Under the pieces are notes generated by a model. The model saw only the letters and a program-made list of their open reading frames with translations, made no database searches and was not told where the DNA came from. A stretch of 64,000 bases of DNA from Flavobacteriales bacterium (GTDB taxonomy: Bacteria > Bacteroidota > Bacteroidia > Flavobacteriales_F > PHOS-HE28): assembly GCA_016710965.1 (NCBI GenBank), contig JADJTW010000014.1, positions 1-64,000 of the forward strand. Reading direction: 5' to 3'. This document shows, one piece after another, positions 1 to 9,405 of this stretch. How positions within the stretch are numbered: position 1 is the stretch's first letter; the number at the start of each line of letters is the position of its first letter. The translations under genes were made by a program, and so were the position numbers.

Positions 1-323
1 GCACCTTCAGCGGTATCTCCTTGTCCGGATCGGGACCGCCGCCGCTCACCGGAACCAGGACGAAGCCCCTGACCCAGTACCACAGGCGCACGAGCGCACC
101 ATCGCGAACCACCTTATGGTACGCACCACCGGTGGCCACGGTGCGCATGGCGTCGTGCTCCAGGTCGTGTTGTGCACAGAAGCGGATGAACCTCCGCGGG
201 GAAAACGGATTCGATGCTCGGAAGGGTGAGTTCCGCAGCGTCGCTGAACCCGGTCAGGCGTTCGAAGAATCCAGGCCGGTACTCGGAAGCGTGCAGAATC
301 AAGTGGTCGAAGGTGAAAGCCAC
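1..323 (-). CDS. Hypothetical protein, partial and frameshifted
   Basis: The protein starts with MAFTFDHLILHASEYRPGFF and reads naturally to about position 200. There the frame is lost, and a neighbouring frame continues with FIRFCAQHDLEHDAMRT and then RLWYWVRGFVLVPVSGGG up to the window edge. The break lies beside adjacent GGGG and AAAA runs, so a one-base indel is the simplest explanation. The C-terminus is outside the window. I see no signal peptide and do not recognise the family. The N-terminal wording is typical of a cytoplasmic protein. It is oriented with the next gene but separated from it by about 120 bases. Confidence 0.5.
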
Positions 324-442
324 CTCCGTCTGTTGCTCCTCCGAATTCGCGATGGGGCACCACCACCTTGATCACTGGTGCTCTTTCTCTTGGTGGCCAT
401 GGCGGATAAAGGTTTTCTCTGGGCCTGTGTTGCAGCAGCCTC

Positions 443-3262
443 CTACTTGGCCTTCCCGAAGCGCAGGTGCCGGTTGTAGCCGAACTGCAGGAAGTTGGCG
501 TTCTCGTTGACGTCCCAGCGATTGGCCAGCCACCTGTACCGGAAGAAGAACTTCTGCTCCTTGGTGTTGAACAGGTGGGCGTCGAGGCCGATGAAGAGCG
601 TGTTCATGTCCCAGTTCTCCCACTGCTGCCAGCGGTCGGCCGCAATGCTGAAGACACCATCGGGCAATGTGAAATGCGCCAGCCCGCCGTAGGCGTCGAA
701 CCCGAAGCGGCTGTCGGGCTTGAAGCGCCAGCGGATCTCAGCGCCGTAGGTGAACGAGCCCACGCCCCGGAGGTCGTCGCGCGCCGTTGCGATGCGGTTG
801 TGCGCAACGGTGTAGGTAGTGTCCTCGGCCGGGCGGGTTGCCCGCTGTGTCCACCACGTTGGTGATGGTGAAGGTGGAATCGCTGGTGAAGGAGAGCAAC
901 GTATCGCGCAGTTGGGTGCGCGTGTAGTAACCGAAGGCGTTCAGTTCGATCTCCGATTTGAGGTAGCGCATGCTCAACTGCACCAGATTGAGCTTGATGC
1001 CGGTATTGTACAGCGCATTGGTCACCAGGTCCAGTGGCCGGGCCACGCGGCGGTGCGGTGGAGGTACGCGCTGAATCGAGCCCCACGTATAGCCGCGACT
1101 CTTCCTTGTCGCGCAGTACGATGCCGAAATAGGGCTCCACGGTGGTGATCGGGTTGAGGCCCTGGTTGCGCTTGGGCCAGAGCGGCAGCCGCCAGGAATA
1201 CTCCGATTGCAGCAAGCCGTTCGGTTCGTTCTTGGCGATGCCCACCAGGTCGGTGTACACCTTCAGTTCGCCGTACTTGCGGATGTTGTCCTTGAGCAGC
1301 ATGCCGCAGAGGCGATCGGGCTCGTTCCGCCGGTCGAGCGAATCGATGGAGCCGCCCTGCCGCTGCACCAGGTTCCGGAAATCGAGGCGCACCACGGTGT
1401 CGCCGGGTGCCGAGTTGTTCGAGCCCAGGTGCAGCTCCGGGATGTAGCGCAGTACATCGCTGAGCAGGATGGTGTAGTCCACTCCATCGGTCCCGCGGAA
1501 GAAAGGCTGCCCGTCCTGGGTGCGGTATCCATAGAGGGGCACCCGGTTCATGAACTTCCCGTAGTAGTTCCAGACGTTGGAGAAGGGGATCGGGGTGTTC
1601 GAGTTCGTGAAGGTCACCTCGATGGTGTGCGTGGGTGCGGCCCTCGTGGTGTCCCGTTCATCCTGGTCGTTCGGCACCTTCACGTCCGCAACCACCACGA
1701 TCTCGTCGATCACACCGTCCTCGAACTTGATGTTCGCGCGCTTCACGGCCCCGTTCTTCGCACGACCCTTCCCCATGGCCACCATGGCGCGGCGCGAAGA
1801 CAGGACATGATGCCTCAAGCGCCGTGATGTGAGCTTGCCGTAGTACTTGCTGCGCTTCACGATCGCCATTACGCCCGGCTGGCTTACCGTGTCCATCACA
1901 TAACGCTCCCATAAGCCATCGTCGTTCCAGAACCGTTTGACGATATCGTCCTTTGCACGCTTTACCCTGGCCGGATCAATGATCACCGCTGTTCTTAGGG
2001 TATCGAGCCAATTGCCGACAACACTGTCCTTGTAGATCCGCTTCTTCGAACAAAATGGCCATAGTATCGGGCGCCGCCGCGTCGGGAGCAGGATCACCGC
2101 CGGAGTCCTCCATTTCTTCGTCCTCACCTTGCGCTCCAACCATGCGTGCATGTATGTCTTGCGCTCGTAGACATGGATGTCGCGGTTGAGACAGAGCTCA
2201 CCGGCCTGCGGTGTTGGCGCGGCCACAGGATGAAATGAGCCTCCACAAGGTTGCTCTCGGCCCACGTTCCGCCTCACTGCGCTTCTCCGGCTTCGCCTGC
2301 GACAAGCCCATGAGCTCATCGGCGAATGCGGCCTTGAAGAATTCGGGGTAGTCCCCGATGGGTGAGCGCACATTGAACTCGCGCTTCACCTTCTTGATCC
2401 GCTCGGCAAGGATCGCACGGGCTTTCTTCTCGAGTTCCTTCCGCTTCGCCTTGCAATCGGGTTCGTCACCGGTGCAACCCTTGCGCAGTTCTTCCCACAC
2501 ATCGCGCGCGGCCGCATAGCAGGCTTCGATCTCCCCTATGCGCTTGGCCACCGCTGCCGCATAGCCTTTCACCATGTCCGTTGTTCCACTCTCCAACCGG
2601 GCCTTCGCGGCCTTGAGCTTCTCCACCTGCTTCTGCCGCGCAGTCGTGAACTTCTCGATCACAGCGATCAGCCCCAATGTATCAGCGCAACGCGTGCCAG
2701 CCTCCTTCGCTTCCTGGTCGGTTAGCGGCTTCAGGTAGTCGGCCGTTCTCTCCTCCGGCTTCTTCTTGCACTGCTCCTTCAAGATATCCCACTTGGGCTT
2801 CTTGTGCAGTTCCTTCAATGCGGTGACCTCTGCCTCCAACGCCCGTATCCGTTCGCTCACGGTGGTCACCAATTCACGGATGAGCGCATTTCCCTTCGCC
2901 GTATCCGCTTTGGCAACGGCGGCGTGCAGCTGCTTGTACTTCTCCATGTCGATACCGTCGTAGTGCCCCAGTAGCTCCTTCACAGTGCGCATGGCCGAGG
3001 AGTCCATGCGTTCGAGCGCATCGCTTCGGTAAAGGCCTGAGTCGATGCGGTCATTGATGCTGCGCAATCCCGCCTGCGCCTGCTCGAACACTGCCCCGTA
3101 CTTCTCCAGGGTCAGCGCCATCTGCCCGCCTGTCGATCGCGCGGTCATCAGATAGCTCAGGGTATCGAAGGTGAAAAGCGATTGGTCGTCGATCTGCGCC
3201 AGCGACCGGCCCGGGTTCATCGCACCGATCACGACCAGCATGAGCGCGCACTTCATCGCCAT
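443..3262 (-). CDS. Large secreted or outer-membrane protein with coiled coil and beta-barrel-like end, frameshifted
   Basis: One long gene appears split into four reading segments. Segment 1 (from 3262, possibly 3298) begins with a signal peptide (MKCALMLVVIGAMNPGRSLAQ region) and a Lys/Glu-rich helical, coiled-coil-like stretch of about 300 residues. Segment 2 (about 2330 to 1055) is basic and then beta-rich, with Asp/Asn-rich strands such as VPLYGYRTQDGQPFF. Segment 3 (about 1046 to 835) and segment 4 (763 to 443) alternate aromatic and polar residues like an outer-membrane barrel and end RHLRFGKAK. The frame changes near 2250-2330, 1046-1060 and 825-840, each next to short G/C runs. The joined product would be about 940 residues. 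I do not recognise a named family; a barrel-anchored surface protein is inference. It may be a true pseudogene or a victim of sequencing errors. Confidence 0.5.
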
Positions 3263-3585
3263 CGACCTCCGGAGTGAAAATGCCTCGGCCAGTCTCATTA
3301 CGGTCTGGTTTTACACCGTCCGAAGCAAGGCGCTACCGAAGGCGCAACAGGCCAGCATACCCCGCTATTTTCCCCACTCCACCCCCGTATTTTTCCCGCC
3401 CCGCCCCCTTTCAGCACCACCCCAAAGTGGCTGAAACCCTTTGCTGGCGTGGGCTGATAGGTTTCCAAGCAAGAACGGCGCTGCCTGGCCATTGCGGCGC
3501 GTGCAGCCCTTGCCCCCTTGACCTCACGGATCGATCCGATAATTTCCGTAGGCCGGAACGATCAGCGCGATCACTGCAACCCAGC

Positions 3586-4293
3586 ATGCCCCGCCGCCCT
3601 GCCAACGACCCCGCAGCGAATGCCACAACGGATGCACCTGCCCTGGTGCGCGTAGCCGTGGTGGACGACCGCGACGCGATGCGACGCGGGATAGGCGATC
3701 AGCTACGCGAAATCGGCGGTTACGAACTGCGCGTGTCGGTGGCCACGGGCGAAGGGCTGCTGGGCGCCTTGCGCCAGGGCACCATGGTGGATGTGGCGCT
3801 GGTACACGAGCACCTGGGCGGTTTGGACGGAACGGCCGTCGTGGGCCTGTTGAAACACAGCTTCCCACAGGTGCGTGTGCTGGCCACGTGCGAAGTGAAG
3901 GACGATATCCTCACCGCCAGGGCGTACAGTGCCGGTGCCTGCGGCGTGCTGCTCACCCGCCTGGGTGTGACCGAACTGCGCAACGCGCTCACCGACGCCT
4001 GCGCCGGTCGATTGCACGTGAATCCGCTGATGCACGCCCTGCTCACCACGCGCAGTTTCCGCCTGCTGCGCGGCGAGCGGAGGGAAAAGCACCTGCTGAG
4101 CCCGCGCGAACTGGAACTGCTGCAGTGGATGGCCAAACTGCCGGGATACAGCCAGGAGGTCCTGGCCAGGCGCATGCATGTGAAGCTGAGCACCATTCGC
4201 AGTTTCATGAAGAACATCTTCCGCAAGCTGGGGGTACACAACGGTCCTGCGGCGGTGCATGCCGCCCTGAAGCGCGGGCTGATCGTGCCCTGA
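3586..4293 (+). CDS. NarL/FixJ-type response regulator with degenerate receiver domain
   Basis: This is a 235-residue protein with an N-terminal receiver-like domain (VRVAVVDDRDAMRRG keeps the acidic pair) and a C-terminal LuxR helix-turn-helix (about residues 165-225: LSPRELELLQWMAK, then RMHVKLSTIRSFMKNIFRKL). In the position of the phospho-acceptor aspartate the sequence reads VALVHEHLGGLDG, so residue 74 is His. The usual conserved Lys is Thr (GVLLTRLG). The domain is therefore unlikely to be phosphorylated in the ordinary way. The start at 3586 is chosen because upstream residues look non-coding. It has no adjacent kinase; the closest relative in the window is the canonical regulator at 7120. 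Confidence 0.85.
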   Translation: MPRRPANDPAANATTDAPALVRVAVVDDRDAMRRGIGDQLREIGGYELRVSVATGEGLLGALRQGTMVDVALVHEHLGGLDGTAVVGLLKHSFPQVRVLATCEVKDDILTARAYSAGACGVLLTRLGVTELRNALTDACAGRLHVNPLMHALLTTRSFRLLRGERREKHLLSPRELELLQWMAKLPGYSQEVLARRMHVKLSTIRSFMKNIFRKLGVHNGPAAVHAALKRGLIVP

Positions 4294-4309
4294 GCGGGCT
4301 TACGAAAAT

Positions 4310-4712
4310 GAGCGTACGACCATCGCGGGTGACGGCACCGCTCCATGTAGCGGCGGCGCAACCATGGACGTTGTTGGCGCGACCATCGAGTGTCAGCGCA
4401 ACCACAGAGAGTCACGGCGCGACCATAGAGAGTGATGGCGCAACCATAAAGAGTGAGGCGCACCCATAACGAGCGAGGCGCACGAACACATGGAAGCGAT
4501 GGCGCGACCATCTAGAGCAACGGCGCAACCACCGAGCATGGCGGGGCAACCATGGAGAGCGATGGCGCCACCATCTGGAGCGGCGGCGCAACCAAGTCGC
4601 CGCCAAAGTGACGGCGGGACCATCTAGCGTGACGGCGCAACCATAGAGAGCGACGGCGCGACCATCTTGGATGATGGCACCACCATCGCGAACGGTGACG
4701 CGAACACCTTGA
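4310..4712. repeat. Degenerate 21-bp tandem repeat array (minisatellite)
   Basis: About 18 imperfect copies of a 21-base unit, consensus GGCGCRACCATNNAGAGYG followed by AY, occupy the gap between the response regulator and the fibronectin-III gene. Good neighbouring copies lie around 4413-4455, 4497-4580 and 4612-4675. Because 21 is a multiple of three, the minus strand reads as seven-residue repeats resembling MVAPSLS, but stop codons and frame changes interrupt it and no start or domain is convincing. I regard it as non-coding. The rest of this 640-base gap (4713-4935) holds only GC-rich sequence with scattered GGGGATGCG-like words and nothing I can name. Confidence 0.8.
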
Positions 4713-4935
4713 GCGGCACCGCGCCCCCCTTGGGTACTGCGATTACACAGGGGATGTGAACGATGGAAAAGTGCAGCACCGCCATGCGCCGCCCACCGTG
4801 CGGATGCGCGCGATCCCCCTGCGGGGATGCGCCCCTGTGCACCGGTCGGGGGGATGCGGTGCTTGTACGCTGCGGGCACCTTGCCCTCTCTTGCCCCCCT
4901 AACCAACGCCAGGCCAGGCTTACGGCCACAACACA

Positions 4936-5568
4936 ATGGGACAATTCACTTTCAATGTGCGTCTCGGCATTTCCGGGATCACCCCAACGACCCTGGTGGA
5001 AAAGGGACGGAACCACGTGACCATGCTCACGGGCAACGCGGCGTTCGTAACGCCCACGCCACCGCTGTCCAGGATCACCGCCGCGTGCGATGCGCTGGAC
5101 AACGCCAACCAGGCCTACGACTTCAACCGGGGCAAGGTGGAGAAGGAGGCACGCGACGTGGCGGCCAACGAGCTGAAGGACCTGCTGCGCGAGCTGGCGG
5201 GCTATGTGCAGGCCAACTGCAACAACGAGAAGGACCTGATCCTGAGCGCCGGTTTCGACGTGCGCCGCAGTGCCTCTCCGTTGGGCGAACTGCCTGCACC
5301 CGGCAACGTGCGCGCGCTGGTAACACCCTTCACAGGTCGCATCGATCTGCGCTGGAACGGTGTGCGCGGCCGCCTGATCTATGCCGTGTACATGACGGCC
5401 ATTGATCCGCTGGATCCCGCAGGCTGGAACCTGCTGACGCAGACCAGCAAGAACCGCCACACCGTGGAAGGGCTCACCAGCGACCGGGTGTACTCCTTTC
5501 GTCTACAGACCATCGCGGCGGCGGGGGTGAGCCCCATGAGCGATCTGGCGAGCGCGAAGGCGGCTTGA
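4936..5568 (+). CDS. Fibronectin type III domain protein
   Basis: A 210-residue protein without a signal peptide. The N-terminal half is helical (ITAACDALDNANQAYDFNRG, then a Lys/Glu-rich helix). The last 90 residues form a single fibronectin-III-like fold: a strand with IDLRWNGVRGRLIYAVYMT, a middle strand HTVEGLTSDRVYSFRLQTIA, and an end of AAGVSPMSDLASAKAA. Proteins of this size and layout occur widely in Bacteroidota, usually as uncharacterised genes. Function is unknown. A GC-rich hairpin follows it. Confidence 0.75.
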   Translation: MGQFTFNVRLGISGITPTTLVEKGRNHVTMLTGNAAFVTPTPPLSRITAACDALDNANQAYDFNRGKVEKEARDVAANELKDLLRELAGYVQANCNNEKDLILSAGFDVRRSASPLGELPAPGNVRALVTPFTGRIDLRWNGVRGRLIYAVYMTAIDPLDPAGWNLLTQTSKNRHTVEGLTSDRVYSFRLQTIAAAGVSPMSDLASAKAA

Positions 5569-5590
5569 GGGCGACGATCACAGACCCTGG

Positions 5591-5619
5591 CCCCGCTCCG
5601 CTGTTCGGCGGAGGCGGGG
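5591..5619 (+). terminator. GC-rich hairpin downstream of the fibronectin-III gene
   Basis: The arms CCCCGCTCCGC and GCGGAGGCGGGG pair with one bulged base around a short loop. The sequence that follows is TTGGGG and not a run of T, so intrinsic termination is plausible but not certain. Confidence 0.4.
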
Positions 5620-5765
5620 TTGGGGTGGTGGGATCCGGGAAGAGCGTTGTCAGTTGTCAGTTGTCTGGCGGCTTCAGACGCTGCTGACCCATGAGCCAGC
5701 CCGACAACGGACAACGATCCCCCCAGCGCCAGCCTGACAACCAACAACTGACAACCTCACCCCCC

Positions 5766-6209
5766 ATGCACATCGTTCGACACCACCCCACCGACCATGA
5801 ACGCGAATACCTCGCCTGGTACAAGCGGCTGCACCATCCGGGCCTGTCCTTCGACCCCGCATCGCTGGTGCAGGCAGCGCGCGCACAATGGGCGCATTGG
5901 CCGCAGCTCGCCCTTGCCTTTATGCGCTGCACACGGTCCTGGCCAGAGAGCGAACTGTACACGCACTTCCTCTCGCCCACCGAACGCAAGAACCGCTGGA
6001 AATTCGCCGCGAACATCCCGCTCGCGCATCCCACGCTCGGCACCCTCCTGGTGGACATCATCCACGATGCAGCTGTACCAGGCGGTTATTCCATCGGTGG
6101 CATCGAACACCTGGACCGCGTCTTGGGCAGACATATGCCCGTGGAAGAGTTCCACGCGCTCATGCAATGGTCACGGGAAGAGAACGCGAAGCGCGAGGCA
6201 CGCCGTTGA
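5766..6209 (+). CDS. Hypothetical cytoplasmic protein
   Basis: A 147-residue protein starting MHIVRHHPTDHEREYLAWYK. An in-frame ATG 75 bases upstream would add a low-complexity, Gln-rich leader overlapping repeated GACAAC words, so I prefer 5766. It is rich in Trp and His (ARAQWAHWPQLALAF, HALMQWSREE) and has no membrane segment or signal peptide. I do not recognise a family. It is followed after 48 bases by the GNAT-like gene on the same strand, so the two may be co-transcribed. Confidence 0.65.
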   Translation: MHIVRHHPTDHEREYLAWYKRLHHPGLSFDPASLVQAARAQWAHWPQLALAFMRCTRSWPESELYTHFLSPTERKNRWKFAANIPLAHPTLGTLLVDIIHDAAVPGGYSIGGIEHLDRVLGRHMPVEEFHALMQWSREENAKREARR

Positions 6210-6257
6210 ACGAATCGTACCCTGCCTTGCTTGCGTTGATCCTCCACATTTGCACCC

Positions 6258-7055
6258 ATGCGGATCCTCCCCCTCACCGCTGCGCACCTCGAAGCCGCCA
6301 TCTGGAACAGCGCGGAGGAATACGAACGCGAGATCGCGCGGTTGTTCTGGCATCTGCACACGCCCTACGCGCAGTCCTGGTGCGCTGAAGTACACGATGA
6401 AGTGGCGGGCTTCGGCACGGCGGTGCGCTTCGGCGATAGCGCGCGCATCACGGTATGCAAGGTCGAGCACGGCCGCGACCCGGTTCCCATCCGCGCGGCC
6501 CTGGTGAGCGAAATGCTCGCGCAAGCGCAGCGCCAGGGATGCAGCAGCACCACCGTGACCGTGGCGCCCGATGACGTACCGCACTGGACCGCGCTGCACT
6601 TCGTGCCACAGGAGGAAGTGCTGCGTTACGACGGTGGCAAATTCTACGAAGGCACCTACCCCGATGTGATGTGGTTGGAACCCCAGCACCGCATGGCGGT
6701 GATGCACCTGGACCGGCAGGCGAGCGGCGAGGACCGCAGCGTGCTCCTGCTGGAACACGAATACCTCGGCCGCGTCTACCTCGATGGAATAAAGGTGCGC
6801 GGCTTCGCGCTTGCGCTATTGGGCCATGCGCTGATCGTGGCCGATACGCCAACGGTGGGGCTTGAACTGCAACGCTGGATCCTGCCGACGCAGGAGCACC
6901 TGCTCGTTCCCGCAGGCAACGCGGCCGCGCATGAACACCTGGTGGAACGGGGCTACACGCCGCGAGTGGTGGGCGTGCGCATGGTCCACGGCGAACCGCG
7001 CAGCACGCGCACGTCGCTCCTCTTCGGCGAGCCCTACGGTCCGCTGGGCACCTGA
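6258..7055 (+). CDS. GNAT-like acyltransferase fold protein
   Basis: A 265-residue protein that opens MRILPLTAAHLEAAIW, the typical beta1-alpha1 start of GNAT N-acetyltransferases. It continues with an AGFGTAVRFGD strand, an acceptor-like loop and a second half that looks like a repeat of the fold (GFALALLGHALIVADTPTVG, then AAAHEHLVERGYTPRVVGVRM). The C-terminal portion resembles the 'neighbour then reach mutual acyl-CoA' end of GNAT domains, where a residue number, an ERGY turn and a final strand recur. A clear R/Q-x-x-G-x-G/A acetyl-CoA loop is not obvious, so activity is uncertain. Substrate unknown. Confidence 0.55.
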   Translation: MRILPLTAAHLEAAIWNSAEEYEREIARLFWHLHTPYAQSWCAEVHDEVAGFGTAVRFGDSARITVCKVEHGRDPVPIRAALVSEMLAQAQRQGCSSTTVTVAPDDVPHWTALHFVPQEEVLRYDGGKFYEGTYPDVMWLEPQHRMAVMHLDRQASGEDRSVLLLEHEYLGRVYLDGIKVRGFALALLGHALIVADTPTVGLELQRWILPTQEHLLVPAGNAAAHEHLVERGYTPRVVGVRMVHGEPRSTRTSLLFGEPYGPLGT

Positions 7056-7119
7056 CGGTTCGCGTCGAATGCCGTCCATTTCGTAGTATTGGATCCTGCC
7101 GTTCAACGGAGCTGAACGC

Positions 7120-7794
7120 ATGCCGAACACCACACCGCTACCCGTCGCCCTCATAGACGATCACACGCTCTTCCGCAACGTGATGACGGAGATGATCAAC
7201 GGCACCAAGGCGTACAAGGTGGTGGCCGAGGCCGGTCACGGGGTGGAATACCAGCAGGTGGTGGCCGACGGCCGTGCCGTGGCGGTGGCCATCGTTGACC
7301 TTCACATGCCGGTGATGGACGGCTACCAGACCATCGCGTGGATCCGCGCCAACCAGCCGGGCACGCGCGCGCTGGCGCTCACCTTCGAGAAGACCGAGGA
7401 GGCCATGGTGCGCGCTCTGCGTGCCGGTGCCTGCGGTTTCCTGCTGAAGGACGTGCGCAAGCAGCACTTCCTGGAGGCCCTGGAACAGGTGGCTACCGTA
7501 GGACATTACCACAACGAGGAACTGCTGCACGACCTGAACGGCAAGGGCGATCCCACCTCGGCTTACGAGCAGCAACGCGCAGAGGTGCTGGCTGCCATGA
7601 GCGAACGGGAATTGATCTTCCTCCGCCTGGTGTGCGACGAAGCGGAGCTCACCTACGAGCAGATCGCCGCACGCATGGAGTTGAACACGCGCCAGGTGGA
7701 TGGCCATCGCGAATCGCTCTTCGCCAAGTTCAACATCAAGAGCAAGCCGGGACTGGTGATCTTCGCCTACAAGTGGGACTTGCTCCACCCCTGA
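7120..7794 (+). CDS. NarL/FixJ-type DNA-binding response regulator
   Basis: A 224-residue protein with a complete receiver domain: acidic pair in VALIDDHTLFRN, phospho-acceptor Asp in AIVDLHMPVMDG (about residue 60), switch Thr in LALTFEKTEE, and the conserved Lys in GFLLKDVRK. A LuxR-type helix-turn-helix follows (MSERELIFLRLVCDEAELTY, QIAARMELNTRQVDGHRESLF). The presumed kinase is not adjacent. In such regulators phosphorylation at Asp drives dimerisation and DNA binding. It contrasts with the receiver-defective regulator at 3586, which shares the overall layout. Confidence 0.93.
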   Translation: MPNTTPLPVALIDDHTLFRNVMTEMINGTKAYKVVAEAGHGVEYQQVVADGRAVAVAIVDLHMPVMDGYQTIAWIRANQPGTRALALTFEKTEEAMVRALRAGACGFLLKDVRKQHFLEALEQVATVGHYHNEELLHDLNGKGDPTSAYEQQRAEVLAAMSERELIFLRLVCDEAELTYEQIAARMELNTRQVDGHRESLFAKFNIKSKPGLVIFAYKWDLLHP

Positions 7795-7819
7795 GCGCAA
7801 CGCGTTGGCCGTCGCGCGC

Positions 7820-9403
7820 TCAGCGCCCCACCACGAACCGCACTGTGCGCTCCGGTGTGCGCAGGAAGTAGAGCCCTGCGGTCCAGTCGCTCACATCCAG
7901 CTGGTGCGTGCGCGGCACGGCGGCCACGAACTGCCCAAGCGCATCGAAGACTTGCGCGGGCGCATTGGGCGCAAGGCCGGTGAAGCGCACCCGATCGGTG
8001 GCCGGGCTCGGGAACACGGCGGGCGCGCTTACCAAACCGCCACTCTCCTGCACGCCCACCGCATTCCCGAATTGCACCGTCACGTACCTTGAGTCCGTTG
8101 TCGTGGTATGGCTGCTGCCGCACACCACCACATCGCCCGCGCTGTTGAGCGCGATGGCGTTGAAACGGTCGTCCTTGCTGCTGCCGCCATCGTAGGGTAT
8201 GCTCCACACGAGCGCGCCAGCGGCGCTGTACTTCAGCACCACGCCGTCGGTGTGCGCGTTGCCAGCAGCCACGGCATAGCCGCTGATGTAGATGTTGTCC
8301 GCCGCATCTACGGCGAGGTCGGTGGGCCAGGCGCCCAGCGCAGCATCGCCGAGGTACTGTTCGCTCCACACCACCGCGCCATCATCGATCAACAGCGTGG
8401 TGATCGCATGGCGCAGGCTCGCACCCACTTGTTCGCGGCTATGCACCACGGCCACCACACGGCCATCGCTCAATTCGCTCACCTCTACGGCATCGTCGTC
8501 CACGTTGCCGGTGCCAGCATGCACCACGTGCCACAGTTCGGCGCCCGCTGCGTTGCGCGCCACGATCACGGCATCGGCCGTTGCATTGATCGTTGCGCTG
8601 CCGCAGAGCAGCACGCCATCGTTCGCCGTGGGCGCAATGGCAGCCGTGTAATCCGACCAGCCATCGGCCTCGAAGCTCTGGTTCCACACCGCGCCCTGCC
8701 CGTTGAACCGTGCCACGCTCATGTTCACCCCGCCGCTGAAGGCCGTATTCCACCACTGGCCGCCGACGTACACGTGGCCGACGGGTGAGATGGCCACATC
8801 GGTGGCGTACTCATCGGCGCTGCTCACCGCGAAGTCGTTGTTCCACACTTGCGCACCAGCGGAATCAACCTTCAGCAGGTAGTTGTCCATGCCCATGCCG
8901 CCGGTGCTGGTGATGGCGCCCGCCACGTACACCTCGCCCTGTGCATCCACCGCTATCGCGCGCGCTTCGTCGTACACATCGGCGGTGGGGTATTGCTCGT
9001 AGTTGTGGCGCCAGATGCGGCCGGTGGGCTTGTACTTGATCACCGCGATATCGCCGGCGTTCGCCGAGAAGTTGGCGCACACGTACACGTGGCCCCAGGG
9101 GTCGATGGCCATGCCCACGCCCTTGTTCTGCGAGTCCTGCGAGGGACCGTACGGATGATCGGCCCAGAGCTGAGCGCCGCTCGCGCTGTAGCGGATGGTG
9201 GTGATGGTGCCCTGCGGTGCGATGTTGGTGCTTCCGCCGGTGACGTAGATGCTGTTGTCCGGAGCAATGAGGAGGGCGTTCGCTTCATCCAGTCCCGGCA
9301 GTGAACCATCGAAGAAGGATTGCCAGGCCATGGGCGGCGCTTGCGCGGAAGCCATGCGCGACGAAGCGATGAACAGGAGGAAGAGGGTGCAGCGTGCCTT
9401 CAT
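7820..9403 (-). CDS. Secreted SBBP-type beta-propeller protein with T9SS type A sorting domain
   Basis: The 527-residue product starts with signal peptide MKARCTLFLLFIASSRMASA. Its body is a series of about 40-60-residue blades with the pattern 'D..NIYVTG' and 'ATIRYSASGA', for example NSIYVTGGSTN, GHVYVCANFSAN, GEVYVAGAITS and NIYISGYAVA, as in SBBP repeats. The last 75 residues form a type A sorting domain: VFPSPATDRVRFTGL, a mid FDALGQFV strand, and terminal WTAGLYFLRTPERTVRFVVGR. Such proteins are exported by Sec and then T9SS to the cell surface. An apparent longer reading frame upstream is a shadow of the next gene; the two genes are separated by only 2 bases. Confidence 0.9.
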   Translation of the reverse strand: MKARCTLFLLFIASSRMASAQAPPMAWQSFFDGSLPGLDEANALLIAPDNSIYVTGGSTNIAPQGTITTIRYSASGAQLWADHPYGPSQDSQNKGVGMAIDPWGHVYVCANFSANAGDIAVIKYKPTGRIWRHNYEQYPTADVYDEARAIAVDAQGEVYVAGAITSTGGMGMDNYLLKVDSAGAQVWNNDFAVSSADEYATDVAISPVGHVYVGGQWWNTAFSGGVNMSVARFNGQGAVWNQSFEADGWSDYTAAIAPTANDGVLLCGSATINATADAVIVARNAAGAELWHVVHAGTGNVDDDAVEVSELSDGRVVAVVHSREQVGASLRHAITTLLIDDGAVVWSEQYLGDAALGAWPTDLAVDAADNIYISGYAVAAGNAHTDGVVLKYSAAGALVWSIPYDGGSSKDDRFNAIALNSAGDVVVCGSSHTTTTDSRYVTVQFGNAVGVQESGGLVSAPAVFPSPATDRVRFTGLAPNAPAQVFDALGQFVAAVPRTHQLDVSDWTAGLYFLRTPERTVRFVVGR

Positions 9404-9405
9404 GA

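Noticed and set aside
4412..4936. A repeat protein encoded on the minus strand of the 21-bp array
   Set aside because: Seven-residue repeats are visible, but frames are interrupted and the predicted N- and C-termini are random; no homologous intact gene is known to me.
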